This document shows positions 1-7,804 of a stretch of DNA of 64,000 nt, piece by piece; the first letter of the stretch is position 1; each line of letters begins with the position of its first letter. The translations under genes and the position numbers were made by a program. Where the stretch lies: NCBI GenBank assembly GCA_001801105.1, contig MGWS01000018.1, positions 1 to 64,000 of the forward strand. The letters are read 5' to 3'. The notes below the pieces were generated by a model that was not told the origin of the DNA, did not search any database, and saw only the letters and a list, made by a program, of their open reading frames with translations. The DNA comes from Gallionellales bacterium GWA2_60_18 (GTDB lineage: Bacteria > Pseudomonadota > Gammaproteobacteria > Burkholderiales > Gallionellaceae).

Positions 1-2
1 GC

Positions 3-695
3 AAGCGTGTCGGTTACGGCAAAGAGCCGATGGCTCCGCACAACCTGGTGATGACCATGATCGGCGCATCGCTGCTGTGGGTGGGCTGGTTCGGTTTCAA
101 CGCAGGTTCTGCGCTGGAAGCGGGCGGTACGGCTACTCTGGCTTTCGCTAACACCCTGTTCGCTACTGCTGCTGCAGTGCTGACCTGGCTGGCTTGTGAG
201 TGGATGCTTAAAGGCAAGCCCAGCCTGCTGGGTGCAGCTTCCGGCGCGGTCGCCGGTTTGGTCGCCATCACCCCGGCCTGCGGTTGGGTCGGTATCGGCG
301 GCGGCCTGGTGATCGGCGCGCTGGCTGGTGTGGTGTGCTTCTGGGGCGTAACCGGCCTGAAGAAGATGCTGGGCGCGGACGATGCGCTGGACGTGTTCGG
401 CATCCACGCAGTCGGCGGCATCCTCGGCGCACTGCTCACCGGCGTGTTCAACACTTGGAGCCTGGGAGGCACCGGCATTATCGATTACGTCAACAACACC
501 ATCGTCGACACCGAGATCAGCTCGCAACTGTGGATACAGGCACAGGCTGTGCTGACCTCAGTGATCTGGTCCGGTGTGGCCGCATTCATCTGCTACAAGA
601 TCGTCGACCTGACCATCGGTCTGCGCGTCAAGGAAGAGGACGAGCGCGAAGGCCTGGACACCACCAGCCACGGCGAGCGTGCTTACAACCTGTAA
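3..695 (+). CDS. amtB: Ammonium transporter (Amt family), C-terminal part
   Basis: This is the 3' end of a gene that runs off the left edge, leaving about 230 codons in frame. Amt proteins are trimeric inner-membrane channels for ammonium. Family hallmarks are visible: the GKEP..PHNL segment at the start, the WVGWFGFNAGS motif near residue 25, and a DVFGIHAVGG segment whose histidine matches the second pore histidine of the twin-His pair. Several hydrophobic helices follow, and the cytoplasmic tail ends with the typical EGLD...HGERAYN pattern. A strong terminator follows 37 bases later. A glnK gene, often next to amtB, would lie outside the window. Confidence 0.93.
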   Translation, partial: KRVGYGKEPMAPHNLVMTMIGASLLWVGWFGFNAGSALEAGGTATLAFANTLFATAAAVLTWLACEWMLKGKPSLLGAASGAVAGLVAITPACGWVGIGGGLVIGALAGVVCFWGVTGLKKMLGADDALDVFGIHAVGGILGALLTGVFNTWSLGGTGIIDYVNNTIVDTEISSQLWIQAQAVLTSVIWSGVAAFICYKIVDLTIGLRVKEEDEREGLDTTSHGERAYNL

Positions 696-732
696 TATTC
701 TCTCCTCCTGAAGCCCTCACGGCTTCATTTCA

Positions 733-758
733 GGGGCGCCACACGGCGCCCCTTTTTT
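733..758 (+). terminator. Rho-independent terminator after amtB
   Basis: A perfect 8-bp GC stem (GGGGCGCC, loop ACAC, GGCGCCCC) is followed directly by six T residues. It lies 38 bases behind the amtB stop codon and before the next gene, so it probably ends the ammonium transporter transcript. Confidence 0.9.
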
Positions 759-868
759 ATTGTATCTAGCCAAGCCATCCTGGATTGAAATGGCTAAAAT
801 GACGGCTGCGGGCGATACAACAGAATCGTTTCCATAAATATCTCTTACCATCGTAAAAAGGCATGAGC

Positions 869-2134
869 ATGGCGCAAAGAATCCAGGGACAGCCGGTTCT
901 GATCATCGGCGGCGGACGCGGCGGCACTGCGCTACTTGAGATGTTCATGGGAGACAACCTGGTCAGTGTGCTGGCCATTGTGGATACGAATCCCGATGCG
1001 CCCGGGCTCCGGCTGGCAAAGGACCTCGGGATACCGACCTTCACCGATGCCGCCGAGGCATTGCAAGCCTGCAAAGGTTACGCTGACTGCATCGTTTACA
1101 ACCTCTCGCACGACGACTCAATTCCCGGAAAAGTCAGCGAAGTCTTCGGCGACAACCGGGTATCCAGCGGCCCGGAGGTCAAACTGTTCTGGCAGATCGT
1201 GATGAACGTCAAACAGACCAAGGATGCGCTCGAAAGGAGCCAGAACCAGCTGCAGGCCATCATCCATAATGCGATGGACGGCATCATCACGATCAGCGAA
1301 GCTGGAGAAATACTGGGGTTCAACCCCGCGGCCGAGCACATCTTCGGCTATCCGCAACAGGATGTATTGGGCAAGAACGTGAGTGTCCTCATGCCGGAGC
1401 CGCAACGCAGCGAGCATGACGGCTACATCAAGCGCTATCTGCAAACCGGCCAAGCCCGGATCATGGGGATAAGCGGACGCGAAGTGGTCGCGGTACGGAA
1501 GAGCGGCGAGCAGTTCCCGATAGAGATGTCCATATCGGAAATGGTGCTGGGCGGGCTGAGATATTTCGTCGGCATCGTGCGGGACATCACCGAGCGCAAG
1601 CTGGCCGAGCAGAAGATCGCGCATCTGGCCCATCACGATTACCTGACCAACCTGCCGAACCGCGCGCTGTTCCTGAACAACCTCGATCAATCGCTGCTCT
1701 TCGCCGAGCGGAATGGCCATAAGGTGGCCATCCTGTTCCTCGACCTGGACGGCTTCAAGCAGGTCAACGACTCGCTGGGGCACGATGTCGGCGACCTGCT
1801 GTTGCAGGAGGTCGCCTCAAGGCTGAAGCAGACCGTCAGGGCATCGGATACGGTGGCGCGCGTGGGCGGAGACGAGTTCAACTTCGTGCTGAATAACATC
1901 GAATCCGGTGAGCATGCCGCGCTGGTGGCGAACAAGATCATCGCCGTCCTGTCCGAGCCTTTCGACCTGAAGGGTCAGCGCTGCCAGATCGGCGGAAGCA
2001 TCGGCATCTCCGTCTTCCCGGATGACTCGGATGATCTGGAAAAACTCATCAAACAGGCCGATAGCGCGATGTATCTGGCCAAGCACAGCGGGAAGAACAA
2101 CTGCAAGCATTTCCGGGAAACGCTGCCGGGATAA
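869..2134 (+). CDS. Rossmann-PAS-GGDEF diguanylate cyclase
   Basis: Predicted cytoplasmic regulator that would make cyclic di-GMP. Residues 1-115 look like a nucleotide-binding Rossmann domain (glycine-rich GGGRGGTALLEMF near the start). Residues about 122-245 are a PAS domain closely resembling the FixL haem PAS, including a histidine in the EHDGY segment (His183) where FixL binds haem iron. Residues about 255-415 are a GGDEF domain with an intact GGDEF active site at 333-337 and an intact RxxD inhibitory site (RASD) five residues before it. No EAL domain or membrane segment is seen. An upstream ATG at 863 is possible, but the AAAAGG ribosome site is spaced better for 869. Haem binding is inference only. 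Confidence 0.88.
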   Translation: MAQRIQGQPVLIIGGGRGGTALLEMFMGDNLVSVLAIVDTNPDAPGLRLAKDLGIPTFTDAAEALQACKGYADCIVYNLSHDDSIPGKVSEVFGDNRVSSGPEVKLFWQIVMNVKQTKDALERSQNQLQAIIHNAMDGIITISEAGEILGFNPAAEHIFGYPQQDVLGKNVSVLMPEPQRSEHDGYIKRYLQTGQARIMGISGREVVAVRKSGEQFPIEMSISEMVLGGLRYFVGIVRDITERKLAEQKIAHLAHHDYLTNLPNRALFLNNLDQSLLFAERNGHKVAILFLDLDGFKQVNDSLGHDVGDLLLQEVASRLKQTVRASDTVARVGGDEFNFVLNNIESGEHAALVANKIIAVLSEPFDLKGQRCQIGGSIGISVFPDDSDDLEKLIKQADSAMYLAKHSGKNNCKHFRETLPG

Positions 2135-2135
2135 A

Positions 2136-2990
2136 TCAGCGGAACACGATGGTCTTGTTGCCGCACACCAGCACGCGATCTTCCACGTGGTAGCGCAGGC
2201 CGCGCGCCAGCACGGTTCGCTCGATATCGCGGCCGTAGCGCACCAGATCGTCCACGGTGTCGCCGTGGTCGATGCGCACCGTGTCCTGCTCGATGATGGG
2301 GCCGGCATCCAGCTCGTCCGTCACGTAATGGCAGGTCGCGCCGATCAGCTTGACGCCGCGCTGGTGCGCCTGATGATAGGGCTTGGCGCCGACGAAGGAG
2401 GGCAGGAAGCTGTGGTGGATATTGACGATGCGCCCGGGGAATCGCTGGCATAAGAACGGTGGCAGGATTTGCATGAAGCGCGCCAGCACCATGCAGTCGC
2501 CGTGATGTCGCTCGAACAGCGCGGCGATATGCTCGAATGCCGCGGTCTTGTCCGTCATATCCACGTGGATGAACGGGATGCCGTGCCACTCGACGAAGCT
2601 CTTCAGGTCTTCATGGTTGGAGATCACGCAGGGGATATCCACCAGCAGCTCGCCGCTACGCCAGCGGTGCAGCAGGTCGTTGAGGCAATGGTCCTGCTTG
2701 CTCACCAGCACCACCAGACGCTTCTTGATGGCGGAATCCGAAAGTTGCCAGTCCATGCCGAACTCGTCCGCCAGCGGCGCGAAGCGGCGGCGGAACTCGT
2801 CCACGGCGAACGGCAGCGAATCGGCGCGGATCTCCTGGCGCATGAAGAAGCGCTGCGCCTCCTGTTCGGTGTGATAGCTCGCCTCGACGATGAAACCGCC
2901 GTGCTGCGCGATGAATCCGGTGACGGCGGCGATGATGCCGGAGCGGTCGGGGCAGGAGATGGTCAGGGTGTAGCGGTGTGCGGTGTCCAT
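2136..2990 (-). CDS. purU: Formyltetrahydrofolate deformylase
   Basis: Predicted to hydrolyse 10-formyl-tetrahydrofolate to tetrahydrofolate and formate, supplying formate and balancing one-carbon units. The 284-residue length fits PurU. An N-terminal ACT-like domain (residues 1-85) precedes a formyltransferase domain with the NIHHSFLPSF motif and the later DELDAGPI segment, which carry the catalytic Asn, His and Asp. I chose the ATG at 2990 because AAGGAG lies eight bases upstream; a longer reading to 3101 overlaps prlC and has no support. The gene follows prlC by 19 bases and is probably cotranscribed. Its 3' end almost touches the convergent GGDEF gene. Confidence 0.95.
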   Translation of the reverse strand: MDTAHRYTLTISCPDRSGIIAAVTGFIAQHGGFIVEASYHTEQEAQRFFMRQEIRADSLPFAVDEFRRRFAPLADEFGMDWQLSDSAIKKRLVVLVSKQDHCLNDLLHRWRSGELLVDIPCVISNHEDLKSFVEWHGIPFIHVDMTDKTAAFEHIAALFERHHGDCMVLARFMQILPPFLCQRFPGRIVNIHHSFLPSFVGAKPYHQAHQRGVKLIGATCHYVTDELDAGPIIEQDTVRIDHGDTVDDLVRYGRDIERTVLARGLRYHVEDRVLVCGNKTIVFR

Positions 2991-3009
2991 GGTGCAAACT
3001 CCTTGAAGG

Positions 3010-5049
3010 TCAATCCTGCTGTTCCACCAGCCCATTATGCCGCAGCAGCGCATCGATGCTCGGCTCGCGTCCGCGGAACGCGGCGAACGATCGCATCGCA
3101 TCGCGGCTGCCGCCCACCGCCAGTATCTCGGCGCGGAAGCGTGCGCCCACGTCCGGGTTCAGCACGCCGTGTTCCTCGAACAGGCTGTAGGCGTCGGCGG
3201 ACAACACCTCCGCCCATTTGTAGCTGTAATAACCCGCCGCATAGCCGCCGCCGAAAATGTGGCCGAAGCTGTGCGGGAAGCGGTTGAAATCGGGCGGGAT
3301 CAGCACCGCGACTTCGGCGCGCACCTCGTCGAGCAACTGCAAGATGCTCTTGCCGCCGCCCGCCTCGAAGCTGCTGTGCATCAGCATGTCGAACAGCGCG
3401 AACTCGATCTGGCGCAACGTCTGCAAGCCGCTCTGGAAATTCTTCGCCGCCAGCATCTTGTCGAACAGCGCGCGCGGCAATTTTTCATTGGTATCGGCAT
3501 GGCGCGTCATATTCTGCAACACGCCCCACTCCCAGCAGAAGTTCTCCATGAACTGGCTGGGCAGTTCGACCGCATCCCACTCCACGCCGTTGATGCCGGA
3601 CACGCCGAGGTCCTCCACCTCGGTGAGCAGATGGTGCAGGCCGTGGCCGAATTCGTGGAACAGCGTGATGACTTCATCATGGGTGAATACTGCCGGACGT
3701 CCACCGATCGGCGCAGAGAAGTTGCAGTTCAGATACGCCACCGGCGTCTGGATGCCGGAAGCCTTGCGCCGCCGCGTGATCACATCGTCCATCCAGGCGC
3801 CGCCGCGCTTGCTGTTGCGCGCATACAGGTCCAGATAGAACTGCCCGACCAATGCGCTCCGCGCATCGCGAATGTCGAAGAAGCGCACGTCCACGTGCCA
3901 CACCGGCGCGGAGGCCTGGGTGATGTGCAGGTCATACAGCGTCTCTACCAGCTTGAACAGCCCGCCCAGCACCGCATCTTCCGGGAAGTATTGCTTCACT
4001 TCCTGTTCAGAGAAGGCATAGCGTTGCTCGCGCAGCTTCTCGCTGGCATAGGCGGTGTCCCACGAGTGCAACTCGTTCAATCCAAGCTCGGCACGCGCGA
4101 ATTTACGCAGCTCCGCCACATCCTTCTCGGCGAAGGGACGCGCGCGCTGCGCCAGCTCGCGCATGAACTGCACCACCTGTTGCGGCGTCTCCGCCATCTT
4201 GGCGGCCAGCGACAGTTCGCCATAGTTGGTGAAGCCGAGCAGTGCAGCCTCCTCGGCGCGCAAGGCGACGATCTCGTCCATCAGCGCGGTATTGTCCCAC
4301 TCCGGTTTGCCGAACTCGGAGGCTCGTGTCGCATAGGCACGATAGATTTTTTCGCGTAAGGCGCGGTTGTCGGCGAACTGCATCACCGGCAAATAAGAAG
4401 GTGCTTTCAAGGTGAACAGCCAGCCGTCTTTGCCCGCCGCTTGGGCGGCCTCCCGCGCGGTCTGCAACGCATCTTCCGGCAAGCCGGAAAGCTCGTCGCG
4501 GCTCTCGATCACCAGCGTGTAAGCGTTGGTCGCATCCAGCAGATTGTCGGAGAAACGCGAGGACAACTCTGCCTGCCGTTCCTGGATCGCCAGATAGCGC
4601 GCCTTCTTGTCCTCCGGCAGCTCCGCGCCGCCGAGGCGGAAGTCGCGTAGCTCGTTCTCGATCACCTTCTTGCGCGCGCCGCTCAGATATTCGAACTCAT
4701 CGCTGGCGCGTAGCGCCTTGAACTTGTCGAACAGCGCGAGGTTCTGCCCCAGCTCGGCGTAATACTGGGTCAACTTGGGCAGCGTGGCGTTGTACACCTC
4801 GCGCAACTCCGGCGAATTCATCACCGCATTCAAATGCCCGACCGGCCCCCATGCCCGCGCCAGGCGCTCGTTGGCATCCTCCATCGGCAGCACGAAATCG
4901 TCCCAACTGGGCGGCACATCATCGGCCAGCAGCCGCGCGACCAGCGCGCGGTTCTCCACCAGCAACTGCTCGATCGCGGGCGCGACATGTTCGGGTTTGA
5001 TCTCCGCAAAACGCGGCAGACCGGAGAAGTCGAGTAAGGGATTTGTCAT
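3010..5049 (-). CDS. prlC: Oligopeptidase A (M3 zinc metallopeptidase)
   Basis: Cytoplasmic endopeptidase that degrades short peptides such as cleaved signal peptides. The 679-residue length matches oligopeptidase A. The zinc-binding HExxH motif is present as HEFGHGLHH near residue 466, and a glutamate-containing third-ligand helix follows. The C-terminal region is the usual M3 catalytic fold with the FGGGYAAGYYSYKWAE segment. It is the first gene of an apparent prlC-purU operon. No signal peptide is seen, as expected. Confidence 0.96.
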   Translation of the reverse strand: MTNPLLDFSGLPRFAEIKPEHVAPAIEQLLVENRALVARLLADDVPPSWDDFVLPMEDANERLARAWGPVGHLNAVMNSPELREVYNATLPKLTQYYAELGQNLALFDKFKALRASDEFEYLSGARKKVIENELRDFRLGGAELPEDKKARYLAIQERQAELSSRFSDNLLDATNAYTLVIESRDELSGLPEDALQTAREAAQAAGKDGWLFTLKAPSYLPVMQFADNRALREKIYRAYATRASEFGKPEWDNTALMDEIVALRAEEAALLGFTNYGELSLAAKMAETPQQVVQFMRELAQRARPFAEKDVAELRKFARAELGLNELHSWDTAYASEKLREQRYAFSEQEVKQYFPEDAVLGGLFKLVETLYDLHITQASAPVWHVDVRFFDIRDARSALVGQFYLDLYARNSKRGGAWMDDVITRRRKASGIQTPVAYLNCNFSAPIGGRPAVFTHDEVITLFHEFGHGLHHLLTEVEDLGVSGINGVEWDAVELPSQFMENFCWEWGVLQNMTRHADTNEKLPRALFDKMLAAKNFQSGLQTLRQIEFALFDMLMHSSFEAGGGKSILQLLDEVRAEVAVLIPPDFNRFPHSFGHIFGGGYAAGYYSYKWAEVLSADAYSLFEEHGVLNPDVGARFRAEILAVGGSRDAMRSFAAFRGREPSIDALLRHNGLVEQQD

Positions 5050-5092
5050 GTGGATTCAGATTGGTAAAAAGAAGCGGGGCTGGCGGTGTCTG

Positions 5093-5416
5093 TCAGGCAA
5101 GCCCAATGAAAACTGCCAGCGCACGATTCACTGCCAGCATTGTTTCATCATCCAGGCGACCGATCACTTCACCGGTTTTTTCCCGAGCGATGGATTGCGG
5201 TTTGTCCACCATCACCTGCGACGGTTTGGACAAGCCGTTCGATTCATTCGGCTCGACGGGAATGCGAAACAGCGGCGCCGCGCGCAACTCGCCGGTCACT
5301 GGCAGAATGGTCACGGAAGGGTGAGCGTCGAACAGGTCGGACTGGATCACCAGCGCCGGGCGCGGCTTGCCGAGATCGCCTTGCAAGGCCACCGTCACCA
5401 GATCGCCGCGCCTCAC
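5093..5416 (-). CDS. MazF/PemK-like toxin (type II toxin-antitoxin)
   Basis: A 107-residue protein with the PemK/MazF layout: an N-terminal RRGDLVTVAL strand, a GKPRPALVIQSD segment typical of the mRNA-interferase core, and a C-terminal GRLDDETMLAVNRAL helix. Members of this family cleave RNA. The start is a GTG that overlaps the TGA of the upstream antitoxin gene by four bases (GTGA), which implies translational coupling. The substrate is not readable from sequence. It lies in an accessory islet between prlC and the pyrimidine genes. Confidence 0.85.
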   Translation of the reverse strand: MRRGDLVTVALQGDLGKPRPALVIQSDLFDAHPSVTILPVTGELRAAPLFRIPVEPNESNGLSKPSQVMVDKPQSIAREKTGEVIGRLDDETMLAVNRALAVFIGLA

Positions 5417-5625
5417 TGCCAGCCTTCCGTATCCGCCACAACGGCAAGCTGTTCCAGAGTGTCGCGCTCATGCGCATCGTCGCGCAGGCTCAACGACTGA
5501 CGGCGGCACTCCTCGGCAAAGCCCGCGCGCCGCGTGTCCGGCACCCATATCTGCACGGGACGCAGCCCGGCTTCCCGCAATGCCGCGCGATGCTTCTGTA
5601 CCCGCGCCGATGTGCTTGCTCTCAT
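5413..5625 (-). CDS. Antitoxin of the MazEF-like pair (DUF3018 type)
   Basis: A 70-residue protein rich in arginine and glutamate, with the RVQKHRAALREAGLRPVQIW pattern typical of DUF3018 antitoxins that precede MazF-like toxins. The N-terminal part probably binds DNA and the C-terminal part the toxin. I chose the ATG at 5625, which has a GGGGGG run just upstream; an earlier TTG codon is less likely. Two tandem palindromes upstream (5643-5692) are good candidates for its operator. Confidence 0.8.
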   Translation of the reverse strand: MRASTSARVQKHRAALREAGLRPVQIWVPDTRRAGFAEECRRQSLSLRDDAHERDTLEQLAVVADTEGWQ

Positions 5626-5642
5626 GGTGCCCCCCAATGTTT

Positions 5643-5692
5643 TGCGTTACATGAAACGCATGGTAGCCGGCTTTTGTGTTACATGCAACATG
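5643..5692. promoter_or_regulatory. Tandem palindromes, candidate antitoxin operator
   Basis: Two related sites are TGCGTTACATGAAACGCA (5643-5660, perfect 6-bp arms) and TGTGTTACATGCAACATG (5675-5692, 4-bp inner arms). Both share the GTTACATG core and start 32 bp apart, about three helical turns, so two dimers would sit on the same face of the DNA. They lie 18-67 bp upstream of the antitoxin start. Autorepression by the antitoxin is inferred. Confidence 0.55.
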
Positions 5693-5718
5693 TTCCATCC
5701 CAACCTCTTCTACCTCGT

Positions 5719-5907
5719 TCAATCTTCAACCATTAAGACTTCGCGCTGACACTCATCACAATACTTAACAAACACATGCTCATCATCAATCATCGCTTCT
5801 TCAACTAAATCCAATCGTGTTTGGCATTTTGGGCAGCAGTCTGGCTGGTCAGACATAATGTAAAACACCATGTTTGGAATGCTTTCTCTGGTCTTCAAGG
5901 CCGTCAT
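5719..5907 (-). CDS. Small zinc-ribbon-like protein
   Basis: A 62-residue protein with two CxxC knuckles: CCPKC near residue 24 and YCDECQ near residue 51. The C-terminus is acidic. This spacing suggests one structural zinc site. I recognise no named family. The ATG at 5907 was chosen because the longer reading (to 5955) would run through the palindromic repeat at 5931-5965. The ribosome-binding site is weak. Base composition is AT-richer than the flanking housekeeping genes, in keeping with an accessory origin. Confidence 0.5.
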   Translation of the reverse strand: MTALKTRESIPNMVFYIMSDQPDCCPKCQTRLDLVEEAMIDDEHVFVKYCDECQREVLMVED

Positions 5908-5930
5908 TTTTATTATCCAAAAAAGTCCGC

Positions 5931-5965
5931 GTAGGATGGGTATCGCGTTGCTCAACCCATCCTAC
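5931..5965. repeat. Short GTAGGATGGG palindromic repeat
   Basis: The arms GTAGGATGGG and CCCATCCTAC flank a short centre that reads TATCGCGTTGCTCAA. It is a compact copy of the family also seen at 34400-34471 and 51998-52075, and more distantly at 22857-22929. It resembles REP-type intergenic palindromes. Confidence 0.75.
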
Positions 5966-6059
5966 GACTACTGATGGATTTTATTTCTACGGCAGACTGT
6001 CCGAATATGAAGTCGTGCGGCGCTCCCATCGGTCCTTGCCAGCCTTCGATGGCGGCCTG

Positions 6060-6896
6060 CTACGAAAATTCGCAAATGTAGTTTATCGGGTTCATCAGAC
6101 AGTGGCTTTCTACAGAACCTGGCAGATCAAACATCTTAGGGGATGTTCTGAACTCATACAGACGATAAAGGTGGAATTCCTCTGTGTGATCTTGAGCAAA
6201 TCTAAGCTCACCACGGCTAACAAAGAAAGGAGTTTCCTTCCCAAAAGTCGTTGTTTTAACCTCAATGAATCTCTCACGTCCAGAAGGCTCGAAAGAGAGG
6301 ATGTCATAACCCAGTCCATCACCTTTAGTTTTCGCGACGTGCTCCACTTTATCCGCCAAAGCCTTGTGACCAAGGTTATGCAATCGGAAATGTTCGAAGT
6401 TCAAAACAAATTCTTCCCCGGCGCAACCGAGCGCAGCATTTCGGGCTTCCCGCTCAAAATAATCACGTTTCTGAGGAACGGGTAGGCGATAGTTTTTTGT
6501 AGGCTCCTTCGCTACTGTTGCTAACTTCGGAGCATCAACTAGAAGCTTGCTGAAGTCCGTTAACAATGGGGTGACAGCAGGAGCCGAAGATGCTGCTAAT
6601 GCCGCATTATCGAGCAACTGATCTTGAGCAATGTGGTCCTCAACGATCTCGCGCAAAAGTTGCTGATAGTTCCCACGAGGCTTGTAGCCAGTAATGTATG
6701 GGCATCCTAGCTGAATAAGAATTGCGCTAATGTTTTGGTGCTTGAATTCAATGGCGCTTTCTTTTCGGTTGTTTAGCTTTGCAAGCAATCCACGGCGATG
6801 TGTTGTTTTATTGTAAGACTGCCCTGACAATTCCAGAATCAGCATGTGAAAGTAATCAGCAACCGTTGCTTCAACTTCCGTTCGATCCCATTCCAT
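6060..6896 (-). CDS. DUF3883 nuclease-like protein
   Basis: A 278-residue protein. Residues 1-90 form a conserved helical region (ADYFHMLILELSGQ, ...IEFKHQNISAILIQLG). Residues about 165-270 are a DUF3883 domain with a GYDI...FIEVKTT arrangement, the D...ExK pattern of PD-(D/E)XK nucleases (Lys near 214). DUF3883 domains are common in restriction and other defence proteins, but here the gene has no recognisable partner, so the activity is unproven. Codon use is AT-richer than its neighbours, which suggests transfer. It lies between two toxin-antitoxin modules. Confidence 0.75.
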   Translation of the reverse strand: MEWDRTEVEATVADYFHMLILELSGQSYNKTTHRRGLLAKLNNRKESAIEFKHQNISAILIQLGCPYITGYKPRGNYQQLLREIVEDHIAQDQLLDNAALAASSAPAVTPLLTDFSKLLVDAPKLATVAKEPTKNYRLPVPQKRDYFEREARNAALGCAGEEFVLNFEHFRLHNLGHKALADKVEHVAKTKGDGLGYDILSFEPSGRERFIEVKTTTFGKETPFFVSRGELRFAQDHTEEFHLYRLYEFRTSPKMFDLPGSVESHCLMNPINYICEFS

Positions 6897-7013
6897 GATA
6901 ATTGAGTTCCGCTTAGTCTAAATATTTCGCGATTACTTCATGCCTTTGGCAAACGAGGTCTGCTCGTGTAGCCGTCCACTGCGGAACAATCAGGGACGCA
7001 TCACGGTTTATTT

Positions 7014-7301
7014 TCAAGCCGCCAACAACTCGACATTCAGTTTTTTCCCCAGCACCGCCGCCGCACTCGCTAATGTGGTCAGCGTGAGGCTGGTGTCGTT
7101 CTCATCCAGCAGGCGGTTCAGCGCGGCGCGGCTGGTGTGCATCTTTTTCGCCATCGTGGTTTTGTTCAGGTTTTGCACCTTCATTTCTTGTTCGATTTGC
7201 CATGCGATGACACGCTTGACGGCGATTGCGGTCGCTTCGTCGAGCGTCGCGTTTTCGGTCAGGAATTCGTCGAAGCTGCTGCCGATATTTTTCTTGCTCA
7301 T
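7014..7301 (-). CDS. higA: HigA-like antitoxin (XRE helix-turn-helix)
   Basis: A 95-residue DNA-binding antitoxin. The helix-turn-helix covers about residues 45-75 (KTTMAKKMHTSRAALNRLLD), followed by a short C-terminal strand. It starts four bases inside the end of the toxin gene (ATGA overlap), so toxin precedes antitoxin, the order typical of HigBA modules. It is expected to neutralise the toxin and repress the operon. Confidence 0.88.
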   Translation of the reverse strand: MSKKNIGSSFDEFLTENATLDEATAIAVKRVIAWQIEQEMKVQNLNKTTMAKKMHTSRAALNRLLDENDTSLTLTTLASAAAVLGKKLNVELLAA

Positions 7302-7645
7302 ATTCGTCTCCTAAGTTGTTTCAGCCGTTCTTTTGCTAGGACAAGTTCCTGCTTTGGTGTCTTTTGTTGTTTTTTGATGAAGCCGTGCAGCAGCACCATG
7401 ATGTTGTCTTCCAGCGCGAACAGTATCCTCGCAATTCGCGTATCCAGCCTGATCCGCACTTCCCACACATCGCCATCCAGATGCGCCACCAGCGGCATAC
7501 CGAGCGGCCAGCCGAATTGCACGGTCTTTACGTCTTCACCTATGGTTTTTTTATCTGCCGCCGAGAGACCGCGCAACCATTCGCGAACCGGTTCATTGCC
7601 GGAATCAGTCTTGAAGAAGCGAACTTCCAAGGTTGGCTGTTTCAT
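7298..7645 (-). CDS. higB: HigB/RelE-like toxin (Gp49 family)
   Basis: A 115-residue protein of the phage-Gp49-like/RelE fold. It begins with EVRFFKTDSGNEPVREWL and carries the LDGDVWEVRIRLDTRIARILF core and a lysine-rich C-terminal helix (GFIKKQQKTPKQELVLAKER). Members cut mRNA on the ribosome. It is the first gene of the pair, and its stop codon overlaps the antitoxin start. Confidence 0.88.
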   Translation of the reverse strand: MKQPTLEVRFFKTDSGNEPVREWLRGLSAADKKTIGEDVKTVQFGWPLGMPLVAHLDGDVWEVRIRLDTRIARILFALEDNIMVLLHGFIKKQQKTPKQELVLAKERLKQLRRRI

Positions 7646-7694
7646 GCCAGAAGCGTATCAATTTTGGTTCGCAATGGCAAACTAAATATAAAGG

Positions 7695-7766
7695 GTCGGC
7701 TTGGCGCAGCCTGCGTTTGATATCGCGCAGGAAGTCTTGATAGCGGATGCCGGCTGAGGTTTGATT
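7695..7766 (-). pseudogene. Possible remnant of a DUF1016-type nuclease gene
   Basis: One leftward frame encodes IRYQDFLRDIKRRLRQA, which looks like the first helix of DUF1016 (YhcG-like) proteins. The similarity stops after about 24 codons, and no start codon or continuation is present. It may be debris from an earlier insertion next to the HigBA module. The match is short and from memory, so it is weak evidence. Confidence 0.25.
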
Positions 7767-7804
7767 GTGCTTATGGCTGGAACCCGATTGGTGTTCAGGA
7801 GCAA

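Noticed and set aside
5093..7766. A complete restriction-modification or phage-defence operon
   Set aside because: No methyltransferase, helicase or recognised defence partner accompanies the DUF3883 gene; only toxin-antitoxin pairs are present.
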